NCBI GenBank assembly: GCA_013298955.1
Contig: JAAFJT010000050.1
Location: 1 to 33,588, forward strand
DNA length: 33,588 nt
DNA from: Chitinophagales bacterium
GTDB lineage: Bacteria; Bacteroidota; Bacteroidia; Chitinophagales; Saprospiraceae
Reading direction: 5' to 3'
Shown: in pieces, positions 14,982 through 23,182 of the stretch
Layout of the letters: each line of letters begins with the position of its first letter
Numbering within the stretch: the stretch's first letter is position 1
Program-made: the position numbers and the translations under genes
The notes under the pieces: model-generated
Database searches by the model: none
Seen by the model: only the letters and a program-made list of their open reading frames with translations
Told to the model about the DNA's origin: nothing

Positions 14982-15722
14982 TCAACCTTTGCGCATACTG
15001 ACATCCATAGGCACTTCCATCAATAAAATTTCTGTTTTTTCGAGGGCGTGAACCTGTATTTTTTCCATATTTTGAATGCCATATCCATCCCGTCTTTCCA
15101 AGACCTGTTCTCCAATTTTGGCACTACCCTGAATGATGAAAATGTACAAACCATTTTGAGGATTCTTCATAACGTATTCAATATCAATATTTTGGTCAAA
15201 CGTGCCAAGATGAAACCATGCGTCTTGATGTACCCAAACGCCTGCATCATCAGGATTCGGCGACAGAATTTGTTGAAAGTTATTATGCCTATCCGCAGGA
15301 TTTAACTTCAATTCACCATAACGCGGTTCTACATTTTGTTGGTTTGGAAACATCCAAATTTGCAATAATTTGACGAAATGCGTCCGACTATGGTTGTATT
15401 CGCTGTGGTAAATACCTTTGCCCGCACTCATGACTTGGATTTCACCCGTTTCGATGACGGCTTGATTGCCCATACTATCCTTATGTTCGAGTTGCCCCTC
15501 TAATGGAATCGTAATAATTTCCATATTTTGATGAGGATGCATGCCAAAACCCATGCTTGGCGCAATAATATCGTCATTCATCACCCGCAAAACGCCAAAA
15601 TTCATACGGCGCGGGTCATAATAATTCGCAAAACTGAATGTGTGATGCGTTTCAAGCCAACTGTGTCGCGCATGACCGCGCGAATGGGCTTTGTGTAAAA
15701 CAAAATTTGCCATAACCAACAT
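14982..15722 (-). CDS. Pirin family protein (YhhW-like, cupin)
   Basis: A 246-residue bicupin. The N-terminal half closely follows E. coli YhhW, a metal-dependent quercetin dioxygenase: GHARHSWLETHHTFSFANYYDP, then FGMHPHQNMEIIT, LEGQLEHKDSMGN and MSAGKGIYHSEYN. The expected metal ligands are present as His62, His64, His106 and Glu108. The protein is probably cytoplasmic, with no signal peptide. The physiological substrate is unknown; pirins are often linked to redox or aromatic-compound responses. ATG 15713 (MANFVLHKA) is an equally good start. It follows the protease gene on the same strand by 60 nt, so co-transcription is possible. Confidence 0.93.
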   Translation of the reverse strand: MLVMANFVLHKAHSRGHARHSWLETHHTFSFANYYDPRRMNFGVLRVMNDDIIAPSMGFGMHPHQNMEIITIPLEGQLEHKDSMGNQAVIETGEIQVMSAGKGIYHSEYNHSRTHFVKLLQIWMFPNQQNVEPRYGELKLNPADRHNNFQQILSPNPDDAGVWVHQDAWFHLGTFDQNIDIEYVMKNPQNGLYIFIIQGSAKIGEQVLERRDGYGIQNMEKIQVHALEKTEILLMEVPMDVSMRKG

Positions 15723-15782
15723 TTTTGAGTTGAAACAAAGTAGCGTTCATTAGGTTCAATGGCATCCTTTTTTCGCATTCCT

Positions 15783-17024
15783 TTATATCAATTCTTGTAA
15801 TTTGAATTTTTTCTTCAATTTTTGACCATCTCTTAAAATCGTTAGGTTCATTTCTTTGCCCACTTTGCCTTGAAATTTGCGGGTCAATTGTGTCAAATGC
15901 AATAATTTGGTATTCCAAATGCCGATTTTAACTAATTTATCCCCTACGCGAATGTCTGCACGTGCCGCAGGCGTATTCGGCAACACGCCTTGAACGGTAA
16001 ATTCACTCAAATTGCGCCCACCTGCGACTAAGGTTAACCCACTTCTATCATAGATAAATTCGTTTTTATACTGATTATTGGGTTGCAAATACATGATTTG
16101 ATGGGTATAATCAAAAATTAAATTGAAACGCGCCATGATTTCCGCGCCAATAATCCCATTTCGACCTACGGTTTGAGTCGTATCGACATCTATTGGCAAG
16201 GTTTGAAAACGGCTGATGACATTTGTTAAAGGAAAACTGCCCAATTGCATTTTTTTCACGCGCCCAATATGTCCTTCCAAATTGCCCCCTAAACCGCGTC
16301 CGATACTCCCCTTCAACGCATTCGCAGGGATGGTCAAACCTTTCGCTGTCCCGCTATACAAGAGCATTGATAAGGATGCACCTGTGTCTAACAATAATTT
16401 TACAGGTACAATGCTATCATTTTGCAAAGTCAAATCCACCTCTACATACGGTTTATTGCGAATCATTTTGATAGGGACACTATCATATTCGCTTTTTAGG
16501 GGCGGTTTAAAACTGTTTTTAGCATAAATGGTCATTATTTGTCGCGCATAATTGATTTTCACGACATGCCCTTTGAACGTTTCCGAACCTAAAATCCCAT
16601 GAATTTCGACCCCTGCATTTTCATCAAATCGAAAAAAATCTTCATTTAAAATCAACATATCCTTAATCATCTTAATATTGGGCAAATCCAAAAAGACTTT
16701 TCGGGCAATCTGCGCTCCCAAAGCAATGCTCATATCCGAACCATAAACCGTTATTTCGCGCTCATACACAACGCCCAACAAATCAGAAATCTCTTTTTTC
16801 AACAAAATTGAATTTTCCGCACCCGTATCATAAATGAATCGAAGCGGAAAAATGCGTTGAAACACCACAGGCAAGACCATAAAATTGCCGTGCATTTCAA
16901 AAGGAATCTCAATTTGCGTTTCATTAGGCGGGAAAATAACTTGGGACTGTGCGTGCAACGCATAAAGATGCAGTTGCAAAAGGCTGTATAATAATAAGGT
17001 GTAACATCGTAATTTCATAGACAT
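15783..17024 (-). CDS. Exported aspartyl protease with two retropepsin-like DTG motifs and a PDZ domain
   Basis: A 413-residue exported protein. The signal peptide is residues 1-26 (ending LHAQ). Two aspartyl-protease-like lobes follow, each with a hydrophobic-hydrophobic-DTGA motif: YDTGAENSIL at 65-74 and LLDTGASLSMLL at 211-222. The downstream glycine-rich flaps include ILGSETF (144-150) and IIGAEIM (291-297). Residues about 325-410 form a PDZ domain (VLPNTPAARADIRVGDKLVKI), which may bind substrate C-termini. Retropepsins act as dimers with one aspartate each; two lobes in one chain could form the site internally. The substrate is unknown. It is monocistronic or paired with the downstream pirin gene. 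Confidence 0.88.
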   Translation of the reverse strand: MSMKLRCYTLLLYSLLQLHLYALHAQSQVIFPPNETQIEIPFEMHGNFMVLPVVFQRIFPLRFIYDTGAENSILLKKEISDLLGVVYEREITVYGSDMSIALGAQIARKVFLDLPNIKMIKDMLILNEDFFRFDENAGVEIHGILGSETFKGHVVKINYARQIMTIYAKNSFKPPLKSEYDSVPIKMIRNKPYVEVDLTLQNDSIVPVKLLLDTGASLSMLLYSGTAKGLTIPANALKGSIGRGLGGNLEGHIGRVKKMQLGSFPLTNVISRFQTLPIDVDTTQTVGRNGIIGAEIMARFNLIFDYTHQIMYLQPNNQYKNEFIYDRSGLTLVAGGRNLSEFTVQGVLPNTPAARADIRVGDKLVKIGIWNTKLLHLTQLTRKFQGKVGKEMNLTILRDGQKLKKKFKLQELI

Positions 17025-17408
17025 GGTTGATTTTGATTTGAGTCGTAAAAATAGAAAAAACGGATAAGAATGTTGCTATTGAAAAGATGCTGCTGAATTT
17101 TTTCTTCTAAACGCGCTCTGTATAGGCTTGTTTGCTTTTAGATGGAATGTAATTTCAATCTTCTTAATGAGCTGCAAAATAAAATTTAGAATTTTAAAAA
17201 TGTATCTAAATTTCAAAAGAGCCGTCCAAAAACCATACTAAGGAGCGAAAATTTCGCCCATTTGAAATCGTTGAAATGTTAAATTTAAAAAAAACGAAAA
17301 AAAAAGAACCAATTATTACTTGCAATTGCAAAATGTTTACTATTTTCGCCATTGAATTAAAAGGTACGCCAAAAAAAAGAAATCGAAATAAAATTTTGGT
17401 AATAAAAT

Positions 17409-17439
17409 TTTGTTGAAATAAAACTTCTATTTACCTTTA
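17409..17439 (+). promoter_or_regulatory. Candidate promoter for the susC operon
   Basis: TTTG (17409-17412), 19 nt, then TACCTTTA (17432-17439), one base off TAnnTTTG. If used, the mRNA would have a leader of about 400 nt, beginning just before the 17454-17472 palindrome. Confidence 0.35.
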
Positions 17440-17453
17440 CGGCATAAATGTTA

Positions 17454-17472
17454 TAGTGTACAAATTACACTA
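17454..17472. promoter_or_regulatory. Candidate operator palindrome
   Basis: TAGTGTA, 5-nt spacer CAAAT, TACACTA: perfect 7-bp arms, 15 nt downstream of the candidate susC -7 element, a position where a bound dimeric repressor would block initiation. The cognate regulator is not identifiable. Confidence 0.35.
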
Positions 17473-17845
17473 ATTAAAAGGATTCTAATTTTTAACATTT
17501 CATCGAAAAAATAAAGTTTGAAAAAAAATTTACAACCAATTATTAGCAATCAAACAGTTACATGAAAGAAAGCATTATCTCGTCATTTTGTTCAAAACTT
17601 GAAAAATGACTTAACCAAATACGTCTTCACTTATTCTCATAGATTTTGGCATTTTAAATTTACAACAGGCAGACCGTTTTGAATCGCAATCAAAGTGTTT
17701 AAAGGTTTAAACTCGTGTGAAAAAACAGATAGGTTCTATTTTGACATCAATTGCAGTGTGCTGTCGTGTGTACCCCTAATCGGATATTGTTTTTTTTAAA
17801 TCAATATATTTAAACAATTATTTTTAATTTCTAAGACAAGAATGT

Positions 17846-20800
17846 ATGAAAATCAAGGTCAACTTTCTAAAAGCTACTTTGTTGCTGCTTCTTTTTGCAG
17901 CTACAAGCGGCTTCGCGTTGGCGCAGCGTACCATTTCGGGTCTCGTAACTGATAAGTCTAACGGCGAAACGCTTATCGGCGCGAGCGTTATTGTTACAGG
18001 TACGACCAAAGGTACATTGACAGATGTGGATGGCAAATATTCCCTCGATGTCCCTGCAGATGCTACTTCTTTAACGTTTTCTTTTACAGGTTATTCTTCT
18101 TTGACGATTCCATTAGGCGCGTCAAATGTCGTGAATGCACCTTTAGAAGGCGGTACTACCTTACAAACATTTGTGGTTAATAGTGGTTATGTGAGCTTGA
18201 AATCTCAAGAGGTTACAAACTCCATCACTTCTGTCCGCTCAGGTGAGTTCAACAAAGGTAACATCAACGAAGCGAGCCAATTGTTGCAAGGTAAAGTGGC
18301 AGGTTTGACGATTTCACGCCCAAGTGGTAATCCAAATGCAAACCCAGAAATTCGTTTGCGTGGTATTTCTACTATCTCTGGCAATACACAACCATTAGTG
18401 GTTGTAGATGGGATTCCGGGTGTCTCTTTAAACTCTGTGGATCCGAATGACATCTTAACTATGGATGTATTGAAAGACGGTTCTGCTGCGGCTATTTATG
18501 GTACACAAGGTTCAAGCGGTGTTATCTTGATTACAACAAAGAAAGGTACTATTGGCACGACAAGTGCGGAATACAATGTTCAGTTGGTCAATGAGAGCAT
18601 TGCAAATACGCCAAAGTATATGGATGCAGCGCAATTTAAAGCAGCGAATGCAGCTGCTGGTAATGCAACTGCGGACAAAGGTAACACGACGGATTGGTTA
18701 GATTTAGTAACTCGGACGGCTAATTCTCAAACACATAGTTTGTCATTAGGTGGTGGTTTGTCAAAAGGTACTACGTATAGAGCTTCTTTCAACTATCGTG
18801 ATGCACAAGGTGTCTCTTTGAAAGACGGTTTCAAGCAATTGAACGGTCGTTTCAACTTGACCCAAACCGCATTGGATGATAAGTTAAAAGTAACTTTTGA
18901 TGCGGCTGCTACGAATAGAAATGCAGAATATGCGTTTGACGAAGGTTTCCGTTATGCGGTAACGTATAATCCAACAGCGCCTGTTTACAGTACAGATGTA
19001 GCGTTTGCTCCATACGGTGGCTACCATCAGATTGGCGGTTTTGATACCTATAATCCAGTTGCTTTGGTCAATCAAAGTACGAATACAGGTCAAAACAAGC
19101 GTATCAACTTGAATGCAAGAGCAGAATATGAAATCCTAAGCGGATTGAGTGTGAGTGCTTTATATGGTAAAGCGACGGAGAGTGATTTGAATGGTACTTT
19201 TTATTCCACTAAAGGGTTGTTCCGTGGTGGTGCAGGTGGTGCTAATCTTGGTTATGCTTCTCGGTTTACAGAGGACAGAGTGAAAGACTTCTTCAACTCT
19301 TTGGTTACTTACAAAGTAAAAGTGGATAAATTGGATGTGAATGTTTTGGCTGGTTATGAGCAACAAGTGAATAACAAAGAAAACTTCCGTGTTCAAGCGA
19401 GAAACTTACCTTCTGAAGGTCAATCATACAACAGTGTAGGTTCTACCAATGCTACAACGGTGAGTGATCCAGGGGTTCGTATTTCAAGTTTCAAAGCACG
19501 CAACCAATTGGTTTCTTACTTGGGTCGTGTGGGTTTGAACTATGATGATACGTACTTTGGTCAAGTGTCTTTGAGACGTGACGGCTCTTCGATGTTAGCA
19601 GAAGGCAAAAAAACAGGGGTATTTTACTCTGTGAGTGGTGGTGCTAACTTGAATAAAATCTTGAAATTGAACAACGTTGATAATTTGAAATTGCGTGTTG
19701 GTTATGGTACAACAGGTGCGTTACCACGTACAGAGTATTTGAACCAAACCTTGTACAAATCTTCAATTGGCGTTATTGAATTGGCAAGAAACCCTTCTAA
19801 CTTTGGTTGGGAGCGCAAAGCGGAGTTAAATGCAGGTATTGACTTTGGCGTATTGGGCAATAGATTAACAGGTAGTGTGGATTATTACAGCCGTAATATC
19901 ACAGACATGTTGTACTATTTCGGAACGATTCCGGGTACAGAGTTGCAAGGTGCAGATGCAGGTCTTTGGGCGAATGCAGGTAATTTGACCAGTTCTGGTA
20001 TTGAGGTAGCTGTAAACTACAACGTTATTAAGGCGAAATCAAATGATGATTTGAACTGGGTAACAAGTTTCAACTTCTCTACCCTTTCAAGTGTTTTGAA
20101 CAAACTTTCTACGGATCAATTGAAAATTGGTGCGCAAGGAAGACTTGAAATCGCAGCTGCAGGTTTACCGGGTACAAGTAATGTAAACTATGTTTTAGTA
20201 GAAGAAGGTAAAACATTAGGACAATTGTATGGTTACAAATATGCAGGTGTAGATGCAGCAGGTAATGCTAAAATTTTCAATAAAGAAGGTGTCGCAGTTC
20301 CGTTAGCAGATGGAAAATCGGCTGATAAAGTAGTGATTGGTAATGGTTTACCGAAATTTACTTTTGGTTGGAGCAATTCATTGAGATATGGTGCATTTGA
20401 TTTCAACATTTTCTTACGCGGTGTACTTGGACATCAATTGATGAATGAGTATCGGATTACCTACGAAAATGCAGATAAAGGAGAAACTGAAAAATTCAAC
20501 CGTATCCAAACGAAATACTACGACGCAGCTTACAAGCAAGGTCCGCGTGACGTGTTAGATAGATTTGTTGAAAAAGCAGATTTCCTTAGAATTGATAACA
20601 TTACATTAGGTTATACTTTGAAATTGCCTGCGGCGGCTTCTAATCTTTTCAAAAACGCACGCGTTTTTGCAAGTGCTAACAACGTAGCAACGTTCACAGG
20701 TTATACAGGTGTAAACCCAGAGCCTATTTTTGTGGATTATGGTGGTGGTAACAACGGTGCAGAAAGAGCGTTAGTTGGTGACCCGTTAGCGATTGGTATC

Positions 20801-20863
20801 GACCGTCGTTCTAACTACTTCACGACACGTTCATTCAACATTGGATTGAGCTTAGGTTTCTAA
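17846..20863 (+). CDS. SusC/RagA-family TonB-dependent outer membrane transporter
   Basis: A 1005-residue outer-membrane importer. The signal peptide ends near residue 26 (FALA-Q). A carboxypeptidase-regulatory-like domain covers 29-103 (ISGLVTDKSNGETLIGASV). The plug covers about 122-233, with the SusC signature PLVVVDGIPG (183-192), SVDPNDI (197-203) and DVLKDGSAAAIYG (207-219). The remainder is a 22-strand-type beta-barrel, ending in RSFNIGLSLGF with a terminal Phe. With the SusD lipoprotein encoded next it forms a lidded transporter importing a bound ligand using TonB energy. Codon use favours GGT, CGT and AAC more than its neighbours do, suggesting strong expression. Substrate unknown: no carbohydrate-active enzyme is linked in this window. 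Confidence 0.97.
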   Translation: MKIKVNFLKATLLLLLFAATSGFALAQRTISGLVTDKSNGETLIGASVIVTGTTKGTLTDVDGKYSLDVPADATSLTFSFTGYSSLTIPLGASNVVNAPLEGGTTLQTFVVNSGYVSLKSQEVTNSITSVRSGEFNKGNINEASQLLQGKVAGLTISRPSGNPNANPEIRLRGISTISGNTQPLVVVDGIPGVSLNSVDPNDILTMDVLKDGSAAAIYGTQGSSGVILITTKKGTIGTTSAEYNVQLVNESIANTPKYMDAAQFKAANAAAGNATADKGNTTDWLDLVTRTANSQTHSLSLGGGLSKGTTYRASFNYRDAQGVSLKDGFKQLNGRFNLTQTALDDKLKVTFDAAATNRNAEYAFDEGFRYAVTYNPTAPVYSTDVAFAPYGGYHQIGGFDTYNPVALVNQSTNTGQNKRINLNARAEYEILSGLSVSALYGKATESDLNGTFYSTKGLFRGGAGGANLGYASRFTEDRVKDFFNSLVTYKVKVDKLDVNVLAGYEQQVNNKENFRVQARNLPSEGQSYNSVGSTNATTVSDPGVRISSFKARNQLVSYLGRVGLNYDDTYFGQVSLRRDGSSMLAEGKKTGVFYSVSGGANLNKILKLNNVDNLKLRVGYGTTGALPRTEYLNQTLYKSSIGVIELARNPSNFGWERKAELNAGIDFGVLGNRLTGSVDYYSRNITDMLYYFGTIPGTELQGADAGLWANAGNLTSSGIEVAVNYNVIKAKSNDDLNWVTSFNFSTLSSVLNKLSTDQLKIGAQGRLEIAAAGLPGTSNVNYVLVEEGKTLGQLYGYKYAGVDAAGNAKIFNKEGVAVPLADGKSADKVVIGNGLPKFTFGWSNSLRYGAFDFNIFLRGVLGHQLMNEYRITYENADKGETEKFNRIQTKYYDAAYKQGPRDVLDRFVEKADFLRIDNITLGYTLKLPAAASNLFKNARVFASANNVATFTGYTGVNPEPIFVDYGGGNNGAERALVGDPLAIGIDRRSNYFTTRSFNIGLSLGF

Positions 20864-20871
20864 AAAACGAC

Positions 20872-20898
20872 TTCCGCTTTGGTTCAAACGAAGCGGAA
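20872..20898 (+). terminator. Hairpin between susC and susD
   Basis: TTCCGCTT (20872-20879) pairs with AAGCGGAA (20891-20898) over an 11-nt loop, 8 nt after the susC stop and 37 nt before the susD start. It could be a partial terminator or an mRNA stabiliser that sets the SusC:SusD ratio. Confidence 0.45.
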
Positions 20899-20935
20899 AT
20901 CATTTCAACAACAATTTTAAAAAAATAAGTCCTAA

Positions 20936-22468
20936 ATGAAAAGTTTCAAATCATTTGGAAAATTCTTTTTAACAGCAACAGTGATGGTCGGTATGGCGAC
21001 TTCTTGTGCAGATTTAAAAGAAGATGTTTATTCTGAAATCACGGCTGACGAGCAAGCACGGATTTTGGGTAGTTTGTCCGATACTGAATTCGACAAAACC
21101 GTTTTGGCTTCTTACAATAAGTTTGGTGGTTTAGCAGGTCACAACGGCTTGTTTTCTATCAATGAAGTATCCACAGATGAATTGATTATCCCTGTTCGCG
21201 GTGGTGACTGGGGTGATGGTGGTCAGTGGACACGGATGCATCGCCATGAGTACACGCCTACGGAAGAGTCTATCAATAATACTTGGTCGATGTTGTATTC
21301 TGCCATCGCAACGGCAAACCGTTTGATTGTTCAGTTACCTGCTGCAAAGCCAGATAAAGGACCTGCTTTGGCGGCTGAGTTGAGAGCGTTTAGAGCATTG
21401 TGTTACTTCTACTTGTGTGATATGTATGGTAATGTGCCTGTTTTCAGCAAATTCCCTGTGGATTTGACAGAAGCGGTGCCAAAACCGCGCGCAGAAGTGT
21501 ATAACTTTGTAGAGCAAGAATTGAATGCGGTTTATGGTAGCTTGAAGAAAACAAAGACTTATGGTCGGATGAATTTCTATGCTGCTAAAGCATTGGCTGC
21601 TAAATTGTATTTGAATGCAGGTGTTTATAAAGGTGCGCCTGAGTGGGATAAAGCAATTGCAGCTTGTGATGAAGTATTGGGTGGTCCATACGCAATGGAA
21701 GCTGATTATTACAGCAACTTTAAATCTGCAAATGAGGGTTCAAAAGAAAATATTTTTGTATTGCCTTATGACCCAATCACTTTGACTGGTTTCAACTTGC
21801 CACAAATGACTTTGCATTATGCAAGTCAGGCAACGTACAAACTCCAAGATCAACCTTGGAATGGTTACTGTACAACAGCTGATTTTTATAATTCTTATGA
21901 TGCTGCTGACAAGCGTAAGAAAAACTTTATTGCAGGACCTCAATTTGCGTTCGATGGTACGAGTGTTTTGGTGGATAGTAGCCCAGATGGTGACCCAGAT
22001 GGTCCGAATTTGAACTACACACCACAATTGAATGCACACTATCCAAACTGTTTCCGTCAAGCGGGTGCGCGGGTTGGTAAGTATGAATTTGCAATTGGTT
22101 CACCAAATACATTGGCAAATGACTTCCCTATCTTCCGTTTAGCAGATGTTAAATTGATGAAAGCAGAGTCTTTGTTTAGAAAAAATGCAGGAGATGCAGC
22201 AGCATTGGCATTAGTCAATGAAATGCGGACTCGTGCAAATGTACCAGCTTTTGCTTCTTTGACAACTGATAATTTCTTGGCTGAATTAGGTCGTGAAAAA
22301 TTTGTTGAAGCTTGGAGACGCAATGATATGATTCGTTTTGGCAAATATTTCACTGCATACAGTGGTTACAAAACGAGCGTAGATGCAGCTTGTAAGGGTG
22401 TGTTCCCAATTCCGAAAGGTCAATTGGAAGCAAATCCAAGTTTGGTTCAAAGTGAGTGTTATCGTTAG
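20936..22468 (+). CDS. SusD/RagB-family nutrient-binding outer membrane lipoprotein
   Basis: A 510-residue lipoprotein that caps the SusC pore and binds the ligand at the cell surface. The signal peptide has a lipobox ATSC with Cys24. The family pattern is seen in the TPR-like N-terminal half (NNTWSMLYSAIATANRLI; ELRAFRALCYFYLCDMYGNVP at about 148-168) and in the C-terminal LGREKFVEAWRRNDMIRFGKYF. It lies 72 nt after susC in the same direction and is followed by a strong terminator. No clue to ligand chemistry is visible. Confidence 0.96.
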   Translation: MKSFKSFGKFFLTATVMVGMATSCADLKEDVYSEITADEQARILGSLSDTEFDKTVLASYNKFGGLAGHNGLFSINEVSTDELIIPVRGGDWGDGGQWTRMHRHEYTPTEESINNTWSMLYSAIATANRLIVQLPAAKPDKGPALAAELRAFRALCYFYLCDMYGNVPVFSKFPVDLTEAVPKPRAEVYNFVEQELNAVYGSLKKTKTYGRMNFYAAKALAAKLYLNAGVYKGAPEWDKAIAACDEVLGGPYAMEADYYSNFKSANEGSKENIFVLPYDPITLTGFNLPQMTLHYASQATYKLQDQPWNGYCTTADFYNSYDAADKRKKNFIAGPQFAFDGTSVLVDSSPDGDPDGPNLNYTPQLNAHYPNCFRQAGARVGKYEFAIGSPNTLANDFPIFRLADVKLMKAESLFRKNAGDAAALALVNEMRTRANVPAFASLTTDNFLAELGREKFVEAWRRNDMIRFGKYFTAYSGYKTSVDAACKGVFPIPKGQLEANPSLVQSECYR

Positions 22469-22503
22469 TCCATAAGGGTTATCCATTATGGATTGAATGA
22501 ATA

Positions 22504-22549
22504 AAAAAGAGGGCGCGTCGGTCAATTTTTAACCTGACGCGCTCTTTTT
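22504..22549 (+). terminator. Rho-independent-like terminator after susD
   Basis: AAAAAGAG plus GC-rich CGCGTC on the left pairs with GACGCG plus CTCTTTTT on the right, about 15 bp with small bulges, ending in a T run. It would separate susCD transcripts from the downstream lipoprotein genes, at least partially. A small palindrome (22481-22493) precedes it. Confidence 0.75.
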
Positions 22550-22580
22550 ATGTGGTTTTTAACGTGAATTTTTAATAAAA

Positions 22581-23150
22581 ATGCAATTTTTTAAAATATT
22601 CTTACCATTTTTAATATCTATCGGTTTGATAATCCATTTATCAAGTTGTGGAGGAAGCGAATACCAAAAAATGGAACGCCGCGAATTGAGTACAGGCATT
22701 CGGTATGACACCCTCTTTTTTGGTTATTATTTTGGGATGCCTAAAAAAGCGTTTTTTGACCAATCATGGGCTATCAATCGACAAGGTTTGGTGACGAATG
22801 GAAATGGTCCCGAAATTCTTTGTCGCCCACAAGGGTTTAGTAGCGAGACCCGCCAAATATTCTATCCAGAATTTACAGATGATAAAATTACAAAAATGTG
22901 GATGCGCTTTAATTATGTTGCCTATAACGAATGGAATCGGCGTTTTTCGGCGGATTCTTTGATGAAAGAGGTGATTCCAAATGTTGGAAAATGGTTTGGG
23001 GTAACGCATTTTGTAGAAATTGAGGCAAAGGGAAAACCAAAAGTGTGGGCAAATGTAACCGGGAATCGCCGATTGATGATTTACAAAGAGGATGACCAAG
23101 TGGTCAAAGTGATTGTCACAGACCTTACGAGTATTAAAAAAAAGCAATAA
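22581..23150 (+). CDS. Small lipoprotein of unknown function
   Basis: A 189-residue predicted lipoprotein. The hydrophobic N-terminus ends in the lipobox LSSC with Cys23, followed by GGS. The mature part has a conserved-looking pattern rich in aromatic residues (YYFGMPKKAFFDQSW; FNYVAYNEWNRRF) and ends in a beta-rich segment. I do not recognise a family. It lies between the SusD terminator and the first twin-propeller lipoprotein gene, 32 nt ahead of the latter, so the two are probably co-transcribed. An accessory role at the outer membrane is an inference from context. Confidence 0.8.
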   Translation: MQFFKIFLPFLISIGLIIHLSSCGGSEYQKMERRELSTGIRYDTLFFGYYFGMPKKAFFDQSWAINRQGLVTNGNGPEILCRPQGFSSETRQIFYPEFTDDKITKMWMRFNYVAYNEWNRRFSADSLMKEVIPNVGKWFGVTHFVEIEAKGKPKVWANVTGNRRLMIYKEDDQVVKVIVTDLTSIKKKQ

Positions 23151-23182
23151 TTTGAATCATTTTCAAAAAGCAAACTTAGCAA

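Larger units (their letters stand above)
17025..17845. other. 820-nt non-coding region between the protease and susC
   Basis: Strongly AT-rich, with no credible gene on either strand. It holds several short palindromes: GCGAAA/TTTCGC (17245-17257), TTGCAATTGCAA (17320-17331), TAGTGTA-N5-TACACTA (17454-17472) and GTTTAAA-GG-TTTAAAC (17697-17712). It also holds a candidate susC promoter at 17409-17439. It is probably the control region and long 5' leader of the susC operon; no small RNA or riboswitch could be recognised. Confidence 0.6.

Noticed and set aside
22764-23147. Antisense frame of 127 codons over the small lipoprotein gene
   Set aside because: There is no signal or domain, and the + strand frame has a lipobox and fits operon spacing.
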